NCBI GenBank assembly: GCA_026182355.1
Contig: JAPFBL010000367.1
Span: 1 to 64,000 of the forward strand
Reading direction: 5' to 3'
From: Hermatobates lingyangjiaoensis
Taxonomy: Eukaryota > Arthropoda > Insecta > Hemiptera > Hermatobatidae
DNA: 64,000 bases
Each line of letters opens with the position of its first letter. Within the stretch, counting starts at the first letter, position 1. The notes beneath the pieces are model-generated. The model did no database searches and was not told the DNA's origin. It worked only from the letters and a program-made list of their open reading frames with translations. Both the position numbers and the translations under genes were made by a program. Positions 11,332-24,303 of the stretch are shown piece by piece.

Positions 11332-11654
11332 CAGGGTTCTCAGCCTTTCTTGGCCCATTCACCCCTCTCGTGATTTCTCAAGTGATATCCCCCCCACCTC
11401 TTCTTTCCAAGGTAGTATATACACATTTTCAACTTTACATTGATTATACTTGTAAGAATTGTACAACTGAAATGCTAATTATAATTATTGATGGCTATTA
11501 TAAAATATTAATTCAATAAAATTTTGTAATTAAAAATTAAGAAGTCAAAACCTATAATGCTTTCCTAACTCTGTAAAGTTATTGTGGTTATAGTTCACCC
11601 CTGATATCCCGAAATTCACTCCTGTGTGTGAATTCACCCCATTAAGAACCCCTG
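11332..11654. mobile_element. hAT-like MITE
   Basis: Ends cagggttctcagcc and aagaacccctg are inverted. Flanking 8-bp duplications gactgaac (11324-11331) and gactaaac (11655-11662) differ at one base. 323 bases, non-coding. Confidence 0.88.
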
Positions 11655-11662
11655 GACTAAAC

Positions 11663-12837
11663 CAACCTTGCCAGGTATACTTGGACCAACACAAGAATAC
11701 ACTGTGCGTTATACTATTCATCTTAAATAAAGTAGGCTATTTCACGAATAAAATGGCACCTATTCAATAAACTTTAATTTTTCATTTAAAAACTATACAG
11801 TAATGTGCTCGTTAATTAATTTTCTGATTGAAAACAACAAACAATTCCAATATAACAACTAATTTGTAGCATTAGCTGGATAAATAAAGATCTAGGATTT
11901 CTAAGCACACCTAAATACGAAACTTAAGAACAAAGAATAATTAATATTCTGTTGATGATTTATTTCAAATCAGTCAAGGTTTTAAACAACAGTCTAATCT
12001 ATTTGTATATAGAAACATATTATTCATTTTGAAAAAAATGTGAAATATAATAGCCAATGTAATAATTATAACATTAACTGAAAAATTTAGCTTAACAGCT
12101 GGTTTTCTTAAAATTGATACTTAAAACTCTATCAGAAAACTCATTGATAACTGTCCTAAAAAGTAGATTTGTCATTATCAAAATATGAATGACTAAAGTT
12201 GAACACAGATTCATATTATTTTATAAATCCGTACAAATTAGTCTACTTGAAGATGCACAACGTGCGAAACTCGTCGGACGATTACAACAGTTCTTGACGG
12301 GGTAAGACGGATTTATGAAATTTTAAATAATTTTTGTCAAATTTTAAATAATATGATTTGACAACAAACCTCTGTGGTACTAACAATATACATCTATTGA
12401 AGACAGGTGTCTGTCTTGCTTTGAGCTAGTATCGATCGGTATTTCATCAAATCAACATCCTGAACGATTTATTCTCTTCACGTTCAAAAGATAATGTCAT
12501 GAATTTCTCCTCGCGAATAATCGAGTTCAATCATATTTTCTATCATTATTCCTCTTAGTGAATATAAATAGGCAATGCATTTCTATTCTGCATGCGTTAT
12601 ATGCTAGATAATATGTAGTGTCATGAAGAAATACATTAACGAATTTACAGAAGTTTACAAGAGGTCTTGTGGTGTACTATTAACGTATTGAATTAGTCTA
12701 TATTTCTCACTTTACAAGCGATACTGTAGACACAGTATCTTAAATACATTATTCCATTAATAGGAGGGTCTGCTGTATGTATTTTTAATAATAGATATTA
12801 CACTGAATAGTGTAATGTATTCAGTGCAGAATGAATA
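11663..12837. other. Intergenic
   Basis: No exon. A short hairpin block at 12245-12270 (ttgaagatgcacaacgtgcg followed by aaac) belongs to the CTGANGA-GAAA-like class described in the findings. Confidence 0.45.
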
Positions 12838-12841
12838 CATG

Positions 12842-13217
12842 TGTAGCGACAACACTGACGCAAGTCAGTAAGAACCAGCTGTTTTCGCCATCTCCACCAG
12901 TTGTTTTCGCCATCTTGACCTGGTTGGAAGCGTCTCTTCGTCACTCCATGAATTCGCCATCTTAACCTGTTTGAAATCGTCTCTCCCTGTTCTCTCAATC
13001 AACTCGCCATGCCTTGTGTTTCTTCGCCACTTCTTAATTCCATTCTACACTTCATCGCACGCCTTGCCATCTGCTCAGCAGTACGGAGGATCTGACCACA
13101 AATTTGCAATAGACAGAGACAGAGACTTTGTGTATTATGTGGGGACCCATGTAGTGATGTATATTAAAGTGTTCTATTGTTAACATGTACACTAAACAGT
13201 TATCAGTGCGCCCCACA
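12842..13217 (+). repeat. 5' LTR
   Basis: 376 bases, TG...CA; over 95 percent identical to 13943-14320. Confidence 0.85.
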
Positions 13218-13499
13218 TAATTGGTGGGTAAATATCCACCTAATTGGTGTTTCCGCCAAATCGAACTGGGCAACTAATTACGATCACTTGTAAGTAATTA
13301 ACGCTAATTATTACTTTACAATTCTTAATTGCACTCATTATCTCACTATTTTATAACTTTGCCATGCTTTGTATGAATGAAAATTCACATTCAACTTGTA
13401 CAGGAACTTCATTTCCTCCAGCAGTCGATAGGTTAGGCGTCAAACTGCCACCATTCTCGAAAAGTCCACCCCAGTTTTGGTTCCTGCAGGCTGAGGCCA

Positions 13500-13810
13500 A
13501 TCAAACGCCTGGTAACTCGCCTCCAGGCCAACTCAACGCCTGGTAACTCGCCTCCAGATCAACTCAACGCCTGGTAACTCGCCTCCAGGTCAACTCAACG
13601 CCTGGTAACTCGCCTCCAGGTCAACTCAACGCCTGGTAACTCGCCTCCAGGTCAACTCAACGCCTGGTAACTCGCCTCCAGGTCAACTCAACGCCTGGTA
13701 ACTCGCCTCCAGGTCAACTCAACGCCTGGTAACTCGCCTCCAGGTCAACTCAACGCCTGGTAACTCGCCTCCAGGTCAACTCAACACCTGGTAACTTGCC
13801 TCCAGGCCCA
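13500..13810. repeat. 31-bp minisatellite inside the LTR element
   Basis: About nine units of caactcaacgcctggtaact + cgcctccaggt, nearly identical in the middle and degenerate at both ends. Confidence 0.95.
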
Positions 13811-13942
13811 TCGAACACCTGATAATTCAACCAACGCCTCGATGAAGCCAACGGACGATCCACCACCTCGAGTTACTCGCTCTGAACGGCACGTTCGTTT
13901 TTCACGCTTCGAAGGTTAACTTCTCCGCTGGGGGAGGTGTGA

Positions 13943-14320
13943 TGTAGCGACAACACTGACGCAAGTCAGTAAGAACCAGCTGTTTTCGCCATCTCGACCA
14001 GTTGTTTTCGCCATCTTGCCCTGGTTGGAAGCGTCTCTTCGTCACTCCATGAATTCGCCATCTTAACCTGTTTGAAATCGTCTCTCCCTGTTCTCTCAAT
14101 CAACTCGCCATGCCTTGTGTTTCTTCGCCACTTCTTAATTCCATTCTACACTTCATCGCACGCCTTGCCATCTGCTCAGCAGTACGGAGGATCTGACCGG
14201 AAATTTGCAATAGACAGAGACTCTGTGTATTATGTGGGACCCATGTAGTGATGTATATTAAAGTGTTCTATTGTCAACATGTACACAAAACATAATAAAC
14301 AGTTATCAGTGCGCCCCACA
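13943..14320 (+). repeat. 3' LTR
   Basis: 378 bases, TG...CA. Preceded by a polypurine tract. A few small indels against the 5' LTR (an extra cataataaa stretch). Confidence 0.85.
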
Positions 14321-14659
14321 TAATTGGTGGGTAAATAACCACCAAAGTGGGTAAAGATGGCGACGACAACTGGTCGAGATGGCGAAAACAGCTGGTTCTT
14401 ACTGACTTGCGTCAGTGTTGTCGCTACACATGTAATACAAGAACGAAACATACATTTCCAAGAAGTTTGACTAATGCATTTAGGGAATATACATAGTTAC
14501 GGAGACGTACCTCCCTAGAGGGAGTTTAATAACAAACAGACCCTACAACTTTATTAGAACATAAAATTTGTACTTAAAATGCACAGAATACAACAGGTAA
14601 TATAACATTATATGCATTCTCGTTAGAATAGAGTATAGTTTAAGTCTGAAAATACCAAC

Positions 14660-14942
14660 TAGTTAAAATTGGCCTCTGGACTGGTGGATTCGGGGTTCAA
14701 TACCCACTCTGGCTCTCTATTTATTCAAGCAGGTTGTGAACAAATCGAAACATGAGGTTCCTGACCAAGGACATTAAGTCGTTCCGAAACTGTACTATGT
14801 CAGGTACTTGTTAAAGATCTCTACTCTAAATATACTTGCGCTAGACCAAATTTAGGATTCCCATTGTAAATGTTCATTGTCTGATATCACAAAAGGTCAG
14901 TGTTCACCCTATGAGTATTCTCTAGTGAGATTAACCTAAACT
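14660..14942 (+). mobile_element. tRNA-derived SINE, 5' worn
   Basis: Contains a B-box ggttcaatacc and the downstream body (tatgtcaggtacttgttaaa and onward) shared with 58239 and 62163. It ends near aacctaaac. The A-box part is degraded. Confidence 0.75.
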
Positions 14943-17560
14943 AATAAAATTAAACATTTCATCCAGTGAACACGGCAGGCACTTAATAGTTATTATTTTT
15001 ATTTGCCAAAACCAATAGCTATTAATCGTTGTAACCATATTCTCATTTCTCATCTAAACGTCATAATATTTTTTAACCACAAAAACTACTGTTAGAACAA
15101 TAGTAAATAGAGGAAGAGCGAGAAAAATTAGAACCTATATTGACATTAAGCACTTTAATTGTCCAGAAACAATGGGCTTTTTTTCTAGACTACTACTTTT
15201 CTATTCTATGAAGGATAACACAATTTTAGATGTAACTAAAATTGAAAACAGTGCGAATGTAGAATGTCTACAAAAGAATGGATACAGACCCAGATATTAA
15301 AAAAAACACACTGAATTAAAATAGATTGGATACACTATCTTGAAAAATTTGAAAACAGATTTTTTTACAATGACACAACAGTGAAGTACAATTAAGTACA
15401 TTTAAAAAAAAGGTAATAATTTGTTTTATTAACTTCAGGATATTGCATTTCTTACCCTGTAAAAGATGTCTAAATCTTGTTAAATATGTCTTTAGAAAAA
15501 CATTAACTATTCTAGGATTTTTTCAAAAATTCAATTTCAAAATCCTTTTTTTCCTATTTAAAGTATTAAATATCAATCAGGGATCTTTGTAATGTTTTAC
15601 TGATTCTTTGGGTTCTGAATTGACAGCGTTGAATATCAAGCTTAAACGCAATTGAAATACTATACGAGTCTTCTACTGAAATAATCAATCTGATTAGCTT
15701 CAAACAGAAACAGATGTGGTAAAATTAAATCTCTTCTGTTTTAATGTTTTTAAAATAGTTAACCAAATAAAATACTTCGTATGATGTTTTCATTCATAAA
15801 TAAAATTAAAATACCTTAGAATAACAAGTGGTTATTAACGAACAGCATTTTGAATGAAGGGAGAAATTTCTTTGCCTTGATATGCCAATCCCCATCGTTA
15901 GATATCTGCAGTTGTCAAAAAAAACAAAAATCAATAACGACCCTGTCAAAGTGAACGCGGAGTTGTTATAACGTAACTTTTACCAGTTTAGCAGTCTTAT
16001 ATTATCTAAATATTTAAATAAGCCCACCTAGATTTGAACACTCCTTGAGAAAATAGTTTTTATGTACATGTTTTAGAAGTATTTTTTTAAATATTCATTG
16101 ATGTTTAACTTTTTTTTGAAACAATTTATTTAAAACTAAATTGAAACTTTTTTTTTAATGAGTGTCAAATTCACTTTAGTCTGGTTTCTTAATTTGATCT
16201 CAAAGGGATCAGTTTCCTGCTCCATTCATTAAATGAAACAACAAAAATTCAAAATGTTTAAATACAAAAAAATATATTTATCAAATCCCATACCATCTTC
16301 ATAAAAACTACGTAAAAAGTAAACTATAGTTCAACAATAAATAGATAAACGCACTTGTAATTTTTAATAATGTGTTAACCTTGATGGGATTGTAGAAAAC
16401 CTGTACTCTTTCTATTTATTAACCTTAATAAATATAAAGTTTCTATTTCTATATTAATAGCACTGAATTATAATGATTCTAATAATATAAATATTAGTTA
16501 ACATTTCTATATTAAATCTTATACAAATAACTAATGAATTATACTTTTTGAAAATATATTATGAGCAGTTTGAAATGACTTAAAAAAAGTGATTGCATTT
16601 TCGAAAGGATTCTTTATTTTAATATTCACTAGTCGTAAGCCTTAGAACTTCCACAAAGTGCCTTATGAGACACATATAAATTATGACGTACAGCAATATT
16701 ATCATTTGATTGTGGATATGATCTTTGGAAAAGTTTAGAACGAAATCTTAATTTAAGATGTATATTTCTATCTCCATCTCTGTATCGCTCCCTCTATCAG
16801 TCATTAGTCCCTCACCGTTATCTCTTACTCATATCCCTCATTCTCACTCTGATTATGTTATATCACTCTCCATCCCTCCATCTTTCTATCAACCCTCACT
16901 TTCTCTTTGATTATCTTTTTTATCTCTCACTCGCCTCTTCTCTTTCCCGATCCATATCTTTCCTCTACTGTCTTTGTGAAGTCCCCAAGGTGATTAAATA
17001 TGAATCAGTTTCAACTAAGGCATTTCTATTCAAATGACTGTAAAATTATTTATACAAGCGAATGGTTTTAAAGTGTTGCTCAGGGTCCAAGGAATAATGA
17101 AGGAATGAAGGTGCAAGTTATTAATACATATAGATATATGCCAACATCAGTATTGCATGTAAGCAAATTTATCATGTCATCCAGAGTAAGAAGAGAGACG
17201 TGCAGTCAGAACTTTTTGCGTGTTTTCAAAATGTAAACACATATGAAGTTGATAAAATAGAAAGGTGTATAGAATAGAGTAATCTAATTTTGTACCCCAA
17301 AAGGCTCATAATTACTGGTCAAGCCATTGTCTCGCTGGCAGGTTATTAGAGCCTTTGGCACGGTGTTCCGAGCCAAACAATCTGGAAATCTGATTGAGTT
17401 TTATAAATACCTGCAGAAAGATCAGTTTCCGAATTTGATAAAGTTTGCTTGCAGTTTTCTGTCCATTTTTGGTACAACATACTTGTGTAAACAAACATTT
17501 TTCAAAATAAAATATTTGAATTGTAAATAATGGTAATAAATAAAATGGTAACTAAAGTTT
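14943..17560. other. Intergenic
   Basis: AT-rich. 15218-15337 repeats 17763-17897. No exon is seen; a pyrimidine-rich stretch lies at 16760-16950. Confidence 0.45.
15218..15337 (+). repeat. Dispersed repeat copy 1
   Basis: Starts acacaattttagatgtaac and ends agattggatacacta; nearly identical to 17763-17897 apart from a missing stretch of about 14 bases. Confidence 0.85.
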
Positions 17561-17884
17561 GGAGACCCCTGGTCTAATGGCAACAGCCTTTGGTCTGACA
17601 AAGTCGAAGAATTCTGCATAGATGAACCTAGTACATCAATGACTATTCGCAGATCAAATTGCCTCATGGTTGTAGTTACTAGTAACAATGGTATGGAATT
17701 TGGGCTCAATCTCTTCAGTGTTGCAATTGGTATATGTTTGCATTACCAATTATTTTTTAGTTACACAATTTTAGATGTAACTAAAATTGAAAACAGTGTG
17801 AATGTAGAATGTCTACAAAAGAATGGATACATACCCAACCATACAGACCCAGATATTAAAAAAAAACACACTGAATTAAAATAG
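17560..17884 (+). other. Open frame of unknown origin adjoining a hAT end
   Basis: Open for about 107 codons from about 17561 (DPWSNGNSLWSDKVEEFC, then IDEPSTSMTIRRSNCLMVVV) to TAA. The first half looks protein-like; the second half is the dispersed repeat. The product is not recognised. It may be a remnant of a transposon or retroposed gene. It starts inside a hAT-type right end (agtttggagacccctg, ending 17571) whose left end was not found. Confidence 0.25.
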
Positions 17885-17897
17885 ATTGGATACACTA
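17763..17897 (+). repeat. Dispersed repeat copy 2
   Basis: See the partner at 15218-15337. Here it forms the 3' end of an open frame. Confidence 0.85.
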
Positions 17898-20800
17898 AAT
17901 GATATCGTGTAAAAAACTAGTCCCCAGCCATTAGTCTCCTGATTACATGAACAATTTTTTTTCCTCTCAGGCAGTTTGTTGATCGCAGTACAATTGCTCA
18001 TTGCACTCAATAGAACTCTTTACTTTCCGTCTTCTTTTAATCACTTCGGATAAAATTGAATATTTTTATCTATTGTTTCTGCCTGGTGTTTAATATCTGA
18101 ATCAACTTAATCAAAATCCTTTAATTAGTTAATTTATCCTTATTCCAGAGTTTTATTCTAAACTTCATTCTCTGAAGGACAGTCTATACGCAGTTCACAT
18201 CCACAACAAAAATATTAAAAGTTAATGAAATAAAAATGTTGAACTATATCAAATGCCAACTAAAAATGGATGAAAGTAATGATTTTATTAAAAAATGTGG
18301 GCAGATACTTAACAAATCACCAAAAAAACAAATTTATTCAGATAGAGTAAGTACTCCCTAAAAAGAGCAATCTTGATGCAAGGATTGCAATTTATTCCAT
18401 CTTAGGATTAACAGCACCTTCAATATGAAAATAGGTGATTACAATCATAGGCCGGATGGAAGGCAGTACACCCCGGCTGCACTTGCCAAGGATACATTTT
18501 TGATGGCAGGAAAATATTGGAAATTAAAAATATTATAAATAGTAAAATGACCTAACAGAAATGATCTGCATGCTATATAATTTAGAATATTGATCCTTGA
18601 ACGCTGACACCAGTGTTTCACGTTACCGTAATCTTATCATTTTGGCCGCAGGAGGTCAATGTATGGAATCATCATACTTACTAGGAGCATGCATCGGTAT
18701 GTATATACCTCCAGTTATTTCAGGACTCGATTCGACCTTAGATCTTTGCTCAAGAGAACTGAAACGTTACTTTTCCACATCTTGTCTTTCCAAATATTTA
18801 TTGCCTAAATACCGATAATTTACATCTCTATTTTATCGCTTGACTATAATTCATTTTGAAAATTTAAAAAGTGCCAATTTGTGGTACTCTCTTTTACCCC
18901 AAATATGTTCATTTGTACCAGTAAGGAATTTTCATAAGAGCTGTTTCAATAAGCCTGGTTGTTGAAACGTTACGCTAAATGATTAAACATCGAAAGTTCA
19001 CAAATTCCAACTTTTTTACTTTATTTGTGCATCAATGTAGCCCAAAAAATGTTAACTGCATTATTAAGGATTTTTGCAGATTAATTCAATACAAACCAGT
19101 GAGAGGACATGCCATTCATATTTCAGTATCGAAATTAGTTCCTGTACCGCAAATATGTTGGACCACAGAATTCACATAAAAAATCCTATTGATCTCACCG
19201 TTATGGTGAATACACCAAACTTTTAGCAGATATTGCAATATGCCAAATTTTTTACTTGTTTTGTATTCACCTCGGCTGCAAAAATTGACATTGTATGTTC
19301 AATTCGCACTTAAATCATGAATCACGGATTCTCCTTTCAAAATCACTAGAATGAGATTTAAAACTAACAATAAAGCAGATATGAGAAAAAGACTAAATAC
19401 TTCCTGCCCTTTACCGCAGAGCAATTTTTGTGATTAAAAGTAGTACCTTATAATTTAAAACTAAATAACAAAAAAGCTACATTGTATGGATTCTTGTCCC
19501 GAATTGGAGGAGATAGCACAAATATATATTTTTTTTTTTAGAACCGAAAGTGAGCAGAGTTACAAAGTGCAAGCAATGTCATAAGTGTCTTTACTCCCAA
19601 ATTTTTCCAGTAAGATTTCATTGCAGTTGCAAAACCAAATAATGCAATTTTATACACTTTATTTGTTAGCAATTTATTTATAATAATGTTGTTTAAAGCT
19701 TAATGTACTACAGATACAATTTTTAAATTTTAAGTTAAAAAGCATTTAAATTTAAAGAGTTATAATTTCCGGTTTATTTTTTTAATTTATTTTTTTATTA
19801 TGAATAACGTCTAGGTATCTTTGATCATTTTTCGTGGCATGCTTGAATTACTTCAACACTGGTAATCCTAGAAAAATTATTTTAGCATCATTTTAAGGTA
19901 AGAAAAAAAAACAGTTTTTATTTATTTTTTTGAAAGTAACTTAACTTTTGAAATTTATAAAAATTAAGTAAGTGATATTTTAATAGTTTAATCGTAGGTT
20001 CACGTTTTTTAAATAATAATAGGAGGAAAGAGTGAGGGGGGGATAGTGAGATAAGAACTAGGAGGGAGGGTGCTAAGGAGAGAGAGAGAGAGAGAGAGAA
20101 AGAGAGATAGGAGGCCACATAGCATAGAGGAGGCATAATAATTTTGGAAATCTATATTATTCGGCTCTGTGAACTCAAAAAATGTTTCTCAAAAAAAGAC
20201 AATCCGACATTTTGACCCTAATTTAATACCTCAATAACTATTATCATGAATAGGGGATATCAAACTAAAAGTTTCATAATCCCTGTGAAAACCTTGGTAA
20301 TCACATCTGATACAAAGTGTTACATACAAGAATATCCATCAACGTCGAAATCACAGGTAGAAAATCAGAAATGCGATTAAGATCTTACAAGTGGTCTTCG
20401 TCAAAGTTTCACGGAGTCGGAAAGTGCAAGAAAGGGAATGAAGAGTAGGTCAAACCAAGTGAGGGTAAGTAAAGGAATAAGTAAAAGTTATTTGCTAACT
20501 ACGAGTAACCTTTGTAGACAAAGCTATTACTCTGGTTAACACCAGTCCAACTCGAATGAGCCAAATGCTTAAGAGCCTAAAGAGTTACGATTAAGTGCAC
20601 ACAGAAAACCCACCAATATCCTTCGCTTATATCCACTTGTATTCGCCACATCCAAAAAATGTTAAAATCTTAAAATGTTTTTAAACATGTGTTTTTGAGT
20701 TTTTGGGCATTAAGAGTTTGCCCTCTTAATATAATCCATAAAATAACTTTTATTGTGCACTCATTAAAATATTCCACCTCTTATAAAGACAAAGATTCAA

Positions 20801-23649
20801 AGAGTGCTAAAAACTGTAACTGTAAAAAACGTTCTACAACTATACTACTACATAGTATACACTACTACTATACTGTAACAGAAACCCGTTTAATGTCAAA
20901 TACCATAATTTTCCCATATCAAGAGCCATTGGCACCTCTTCATAAACTTGCCCGAAACCTTGACTTTAATATAGTTTCCTAACAACGTAAGTAACTTGTT
21001 AATAAACTCTCCCAGGAAACTGGAATATAGTTTACTCAATTCCGGGTACATGTTCTAAAATATATAAAGATCGGACTACTAAATCATTAAATAGGTGGCA
21101 AACACCAATATAACGTAATTAGAGGTGAACAAAGTATCGCCTGCCTTATTCTTGCATATCAATAGTGAGAATCATGGTATAAAAAGGACAGAAGTTAAAA
21201 TGATCATGAATGAACGAATGATGCTGTTAAGAAATATGGAGTTCTCTTTGATTAAATTTAATAGGTCAAATAACATTAATATTAGTAATGGTTTATTAAA
21301 GTTAGACACAGTGAAAAGCAGTCCTGCATCACTTGTTAAAACAGAGAGACTCTTGACGAAGACCACTTGTTTGGGTTGAAAGATTTTAGTCGCACTTCTG
21401 ATTTCCTTCCTTACGCCATTTAATACTGAATGTATTGAGCAAAAAAAATCAAATTTCAATGGAATATCACACATCAACATAACTTCAATTGTAATTAAAA
21501 TAACACCTTTCTCAGATAACAAGCTTTTATTCAAACATTTTATATAATTTAGAATATTAAGTTACTTCAACAAATTAAATAAAGCATATATCATCATTAA
21601 CAAAAATAAATATTTACCAATGGAGGTAGAATAAGTGGATATATTTTGCCTAATCACTCCTGAAACATCTTCTACCTCTGTTTCAACAAGATACATTTTT
21701 TACAAATTTAAAAATAAATCACAAGAAATGAATATTCATTTAAAAGGATAATTGTATTTAACAATATTCAGTAGTACAAACTGAACAACCTATTCAATAA
21801 AATAACAGGAATACAATATTATTCATCCGATAAATACTGGTGGAAATAAATGTTTCAGTGAAAATTGAAGTATTGACCAATTATATTAACAGGCCATGGT
21901 AACAAAAGAATTCAGAAACAAATAATAAACATTATCTGCCAGTTGATGTAAACCCCATAAACATAAAAGCTGGTAGATGTTGTTTCTTTTTGTTTCTGAT
22001 CCTTTCTCTTCACCTGTCTTATACATTCTTCCTCCTTTTTAAAATAATTCTTCCACCCACCCCTCTCCATCAGACTAAAGGTCTGCTTTTATCTCATCCC
22101 TTCAGCTTGTGAATCTGACGATTTTTTTACTTGGTCAAAATTACTTTATCCTCTTTCAGATTACTTACTTAATTGTTTCAAATTTTCATATTGTGGTTTA
22201 TATGTTGGTGTTCATTTCACATTTTTATGGTGGAATCCTGATTTGAATAACAAATTCAGTAGAACCACGGCTACAAATAATTTTTGGAGTGACTTTTTGC
22301 TCCAAAAGAGATATGCGTGAATTTCTGTCTTGAAATAGAAGTATAAATTCATAGCACAAAATGTATTGCAAAGGAGAAGAAAAGTATGATATGAGATATG
22401 TTTATGAATATTCATAATACAGTATTTTGAGCAAATGCTGTAATAGACTGAATTACGTTAGAACTGAAGCATTGTATATTCAAAACGAAAACAAAAAAAA
22501 AAAGAAAACCTCAAAGATCCAAATTGATTCATGATGTTCAACAAAGTTCATGCGCTTAGTGTGATATACTAATTAACATGTAAATAGTAATCAGTAGAGG
22601 AATGTTTATATCACATATAAATACACACAACTAACAATTGATTTCAAAACATCATAAAATGTCTACTACCGACATAATTTATTACTAACGTTTTGAATAA
22701 AATAAATATTTGTGTAAATAAAATTAAAAATCAATACATTGGTTCTAAAAAAAATAATGAAATAGTAGTTATTTTACCAACTAAAAGTTTTTAAAGCTAA
22801 ATTCTATAAATGTCATGTTTATCCCAATAATTAATCATTAGAATTTATATAAAAAAAAAAAAAACGACTAGCACTGATTCAAAAGAAAACCAGTCACAAT
22901 TATTCATATTTTTAAAAAATTCACGAACTTTTTAAAATCAAAGTTAAGATTAATAACGCACTCGTGATATATAGTAAAATAAATTTTATCAGATTAAAAG
23001 TTTAAAAAATAAATCCCACAGATTAGTTTTCTCAAGAAAAACACCATCTGTCAACTGATATAGAGTCCCATAAGGATTGCAGCTGGCAGTTTTACATATC
23101 TTGTGTTACAATGCACAAAAAAGAAACCGGTGATGTATCACAGGAAAATGATTAGAGAAACCATTCTAACCCGCATGACAACCTGTCGACTTGCCGATCT
23201 TAATTGTCTACCTAAACTTTAATTGATCAAAGCTAATATTACACGATGATATTAACCTTTTTTATAAACAAAAGTCCTTGTTGACTGACATTTTGTTTCT
23301 AACTTAGTAGTATTAAATATGTTAAATAAATATTCGAATTGTATTCGAATACAATGATAAAATATGAATGTTGAAAAAAAGAGTTGCTAAAGGGTTTACA
23401 GTAGGGACCTACTGATATAAACCAATTATTAAAGGCTAATCAGTGATTATTAGAACATTCGCGAACACACTGAACAACTGAAATAGAATCTGGGAAGAAT
23501 ACTAGGGCAATAATAAAGACGTGAAGTTCTGCAGTTTATAAGGAGAAGAGGGAATGAATGAATGAAACTTGAGGTCTAAGTTGACTTAACTTGAGTACTA
23601 TCAGTCTAGGCATTGGCAAACAGGGCTTAAATATAATGGATTAGCAGAC
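17898..23649. other. Long intergenic stretch 3' of PGP
   Basis: No coding exon supported; open frames are short and AT-driven. Contains GA repeats at about 20080-20105 and a CTTGACGA-hairpin-TTGAAAG block at 21351-21385, with an inverted relative near 20383-20410. It should include the PGP 3' untranslated region. Confidence 0.5.
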
Positions 23650-23824
23650 TCAGGCCTGAAACACGGACAAAATGTCAGCAATGGAGTCTGTATAATATGT
23701 AGGAAGTAGATGAGTTTGGCCAGACTGTTCAAACTCATTTAACTCCTGAAGATTGGTCACTCCAGTAAGCACCAAAAGAGTTGTCATGCCACTGCGAGTT
23801 CCAAAATGGATGTCAGTGTTGCAC
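23650..23824 (-). CDS. PGP: PGP exon 6 (terminal exon)
   Basis: Acceptor atttcag. It encodes CNTDIHFGTRSGMTTLLVL, then TGVTNLQELNEFE and YYTDSIADILSVFQA, followed by TGA. TDI completes motif IV, and the DSIADIL ending is typical of this family's C-terminus. No poly(A) signal was assigned. Confidence 0.95.
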
Positions 23825-24232
23825 CTGAAATAACCATAATACAATTTGTAGCTATCATAAAACAGCTAATCGAACCGATATTACAGCAGGATACCATACG
23901 ACCGGCAGCAGCAAAAAACTAAAAATTAAGCTTATTTACTATCAATAATTACTGGTACCTTAGTGTACTTTAAACATACCTAAAATATATGTATACTATA
24001 TATCAAACAATTCATTAACTCCAATAAATAAATAAAAGTGTTATACCACTTTTATAGGAAGCTAGTTTCAATTGCAAATTGCAAATCATTATGTATAAAA
24101 AAATTTAAAAAACACAGAGAAACAAAAAGATATATTTAACTTTAAATTACACAAAACACGACACAGAAAAATGCACACTTACTAAATTCAATATTCCGAA
24201 TTGTTCTCGTCTAGGAGAATACTAGAAGAGAG

Positions 24233-24303
<71 letters not shown>

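Larger units (their letters stand above)
12842..14428 (+). mobile_element. Small non-coding LTR element (TRIM-like) with an extra inverted LTR end
   Basis: Two direct LTRs begin tgtagcgacaacactgacgc and end cgccccaca. The spacer starts with taattggtgggtaaata (primer-binding-site position) and ends with a purine run, ctgggggaggtgtga, just before the second LTR. There is no gag or pol frame. After the second LTR a short piece of spacer is followed by an inverted copy of about the first 75 bases of the LTR, so the whole ends tgtagcg...cgctaca. The outer flanks are both catg (12838-12841 and 14429-14432). Confidence 0.8.

Noticed and set aside
13364..13546. 60-codon open frame in the LTR element
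   Set aside because: Runs into the minisatellite; no gag or protease motif is seen.
20689..21534. Open frames of 84-120 codons on both strands
   Set aside because: AT-rich composition, no splice context, no recognisable motif; they overlap each other on opposite strands.
21172..21534. Minus-strand 120-codon frame as a membrane protein
   Set aside because: Hydrophobicity follows from AT-rich codons; no start context or conserved pattern.
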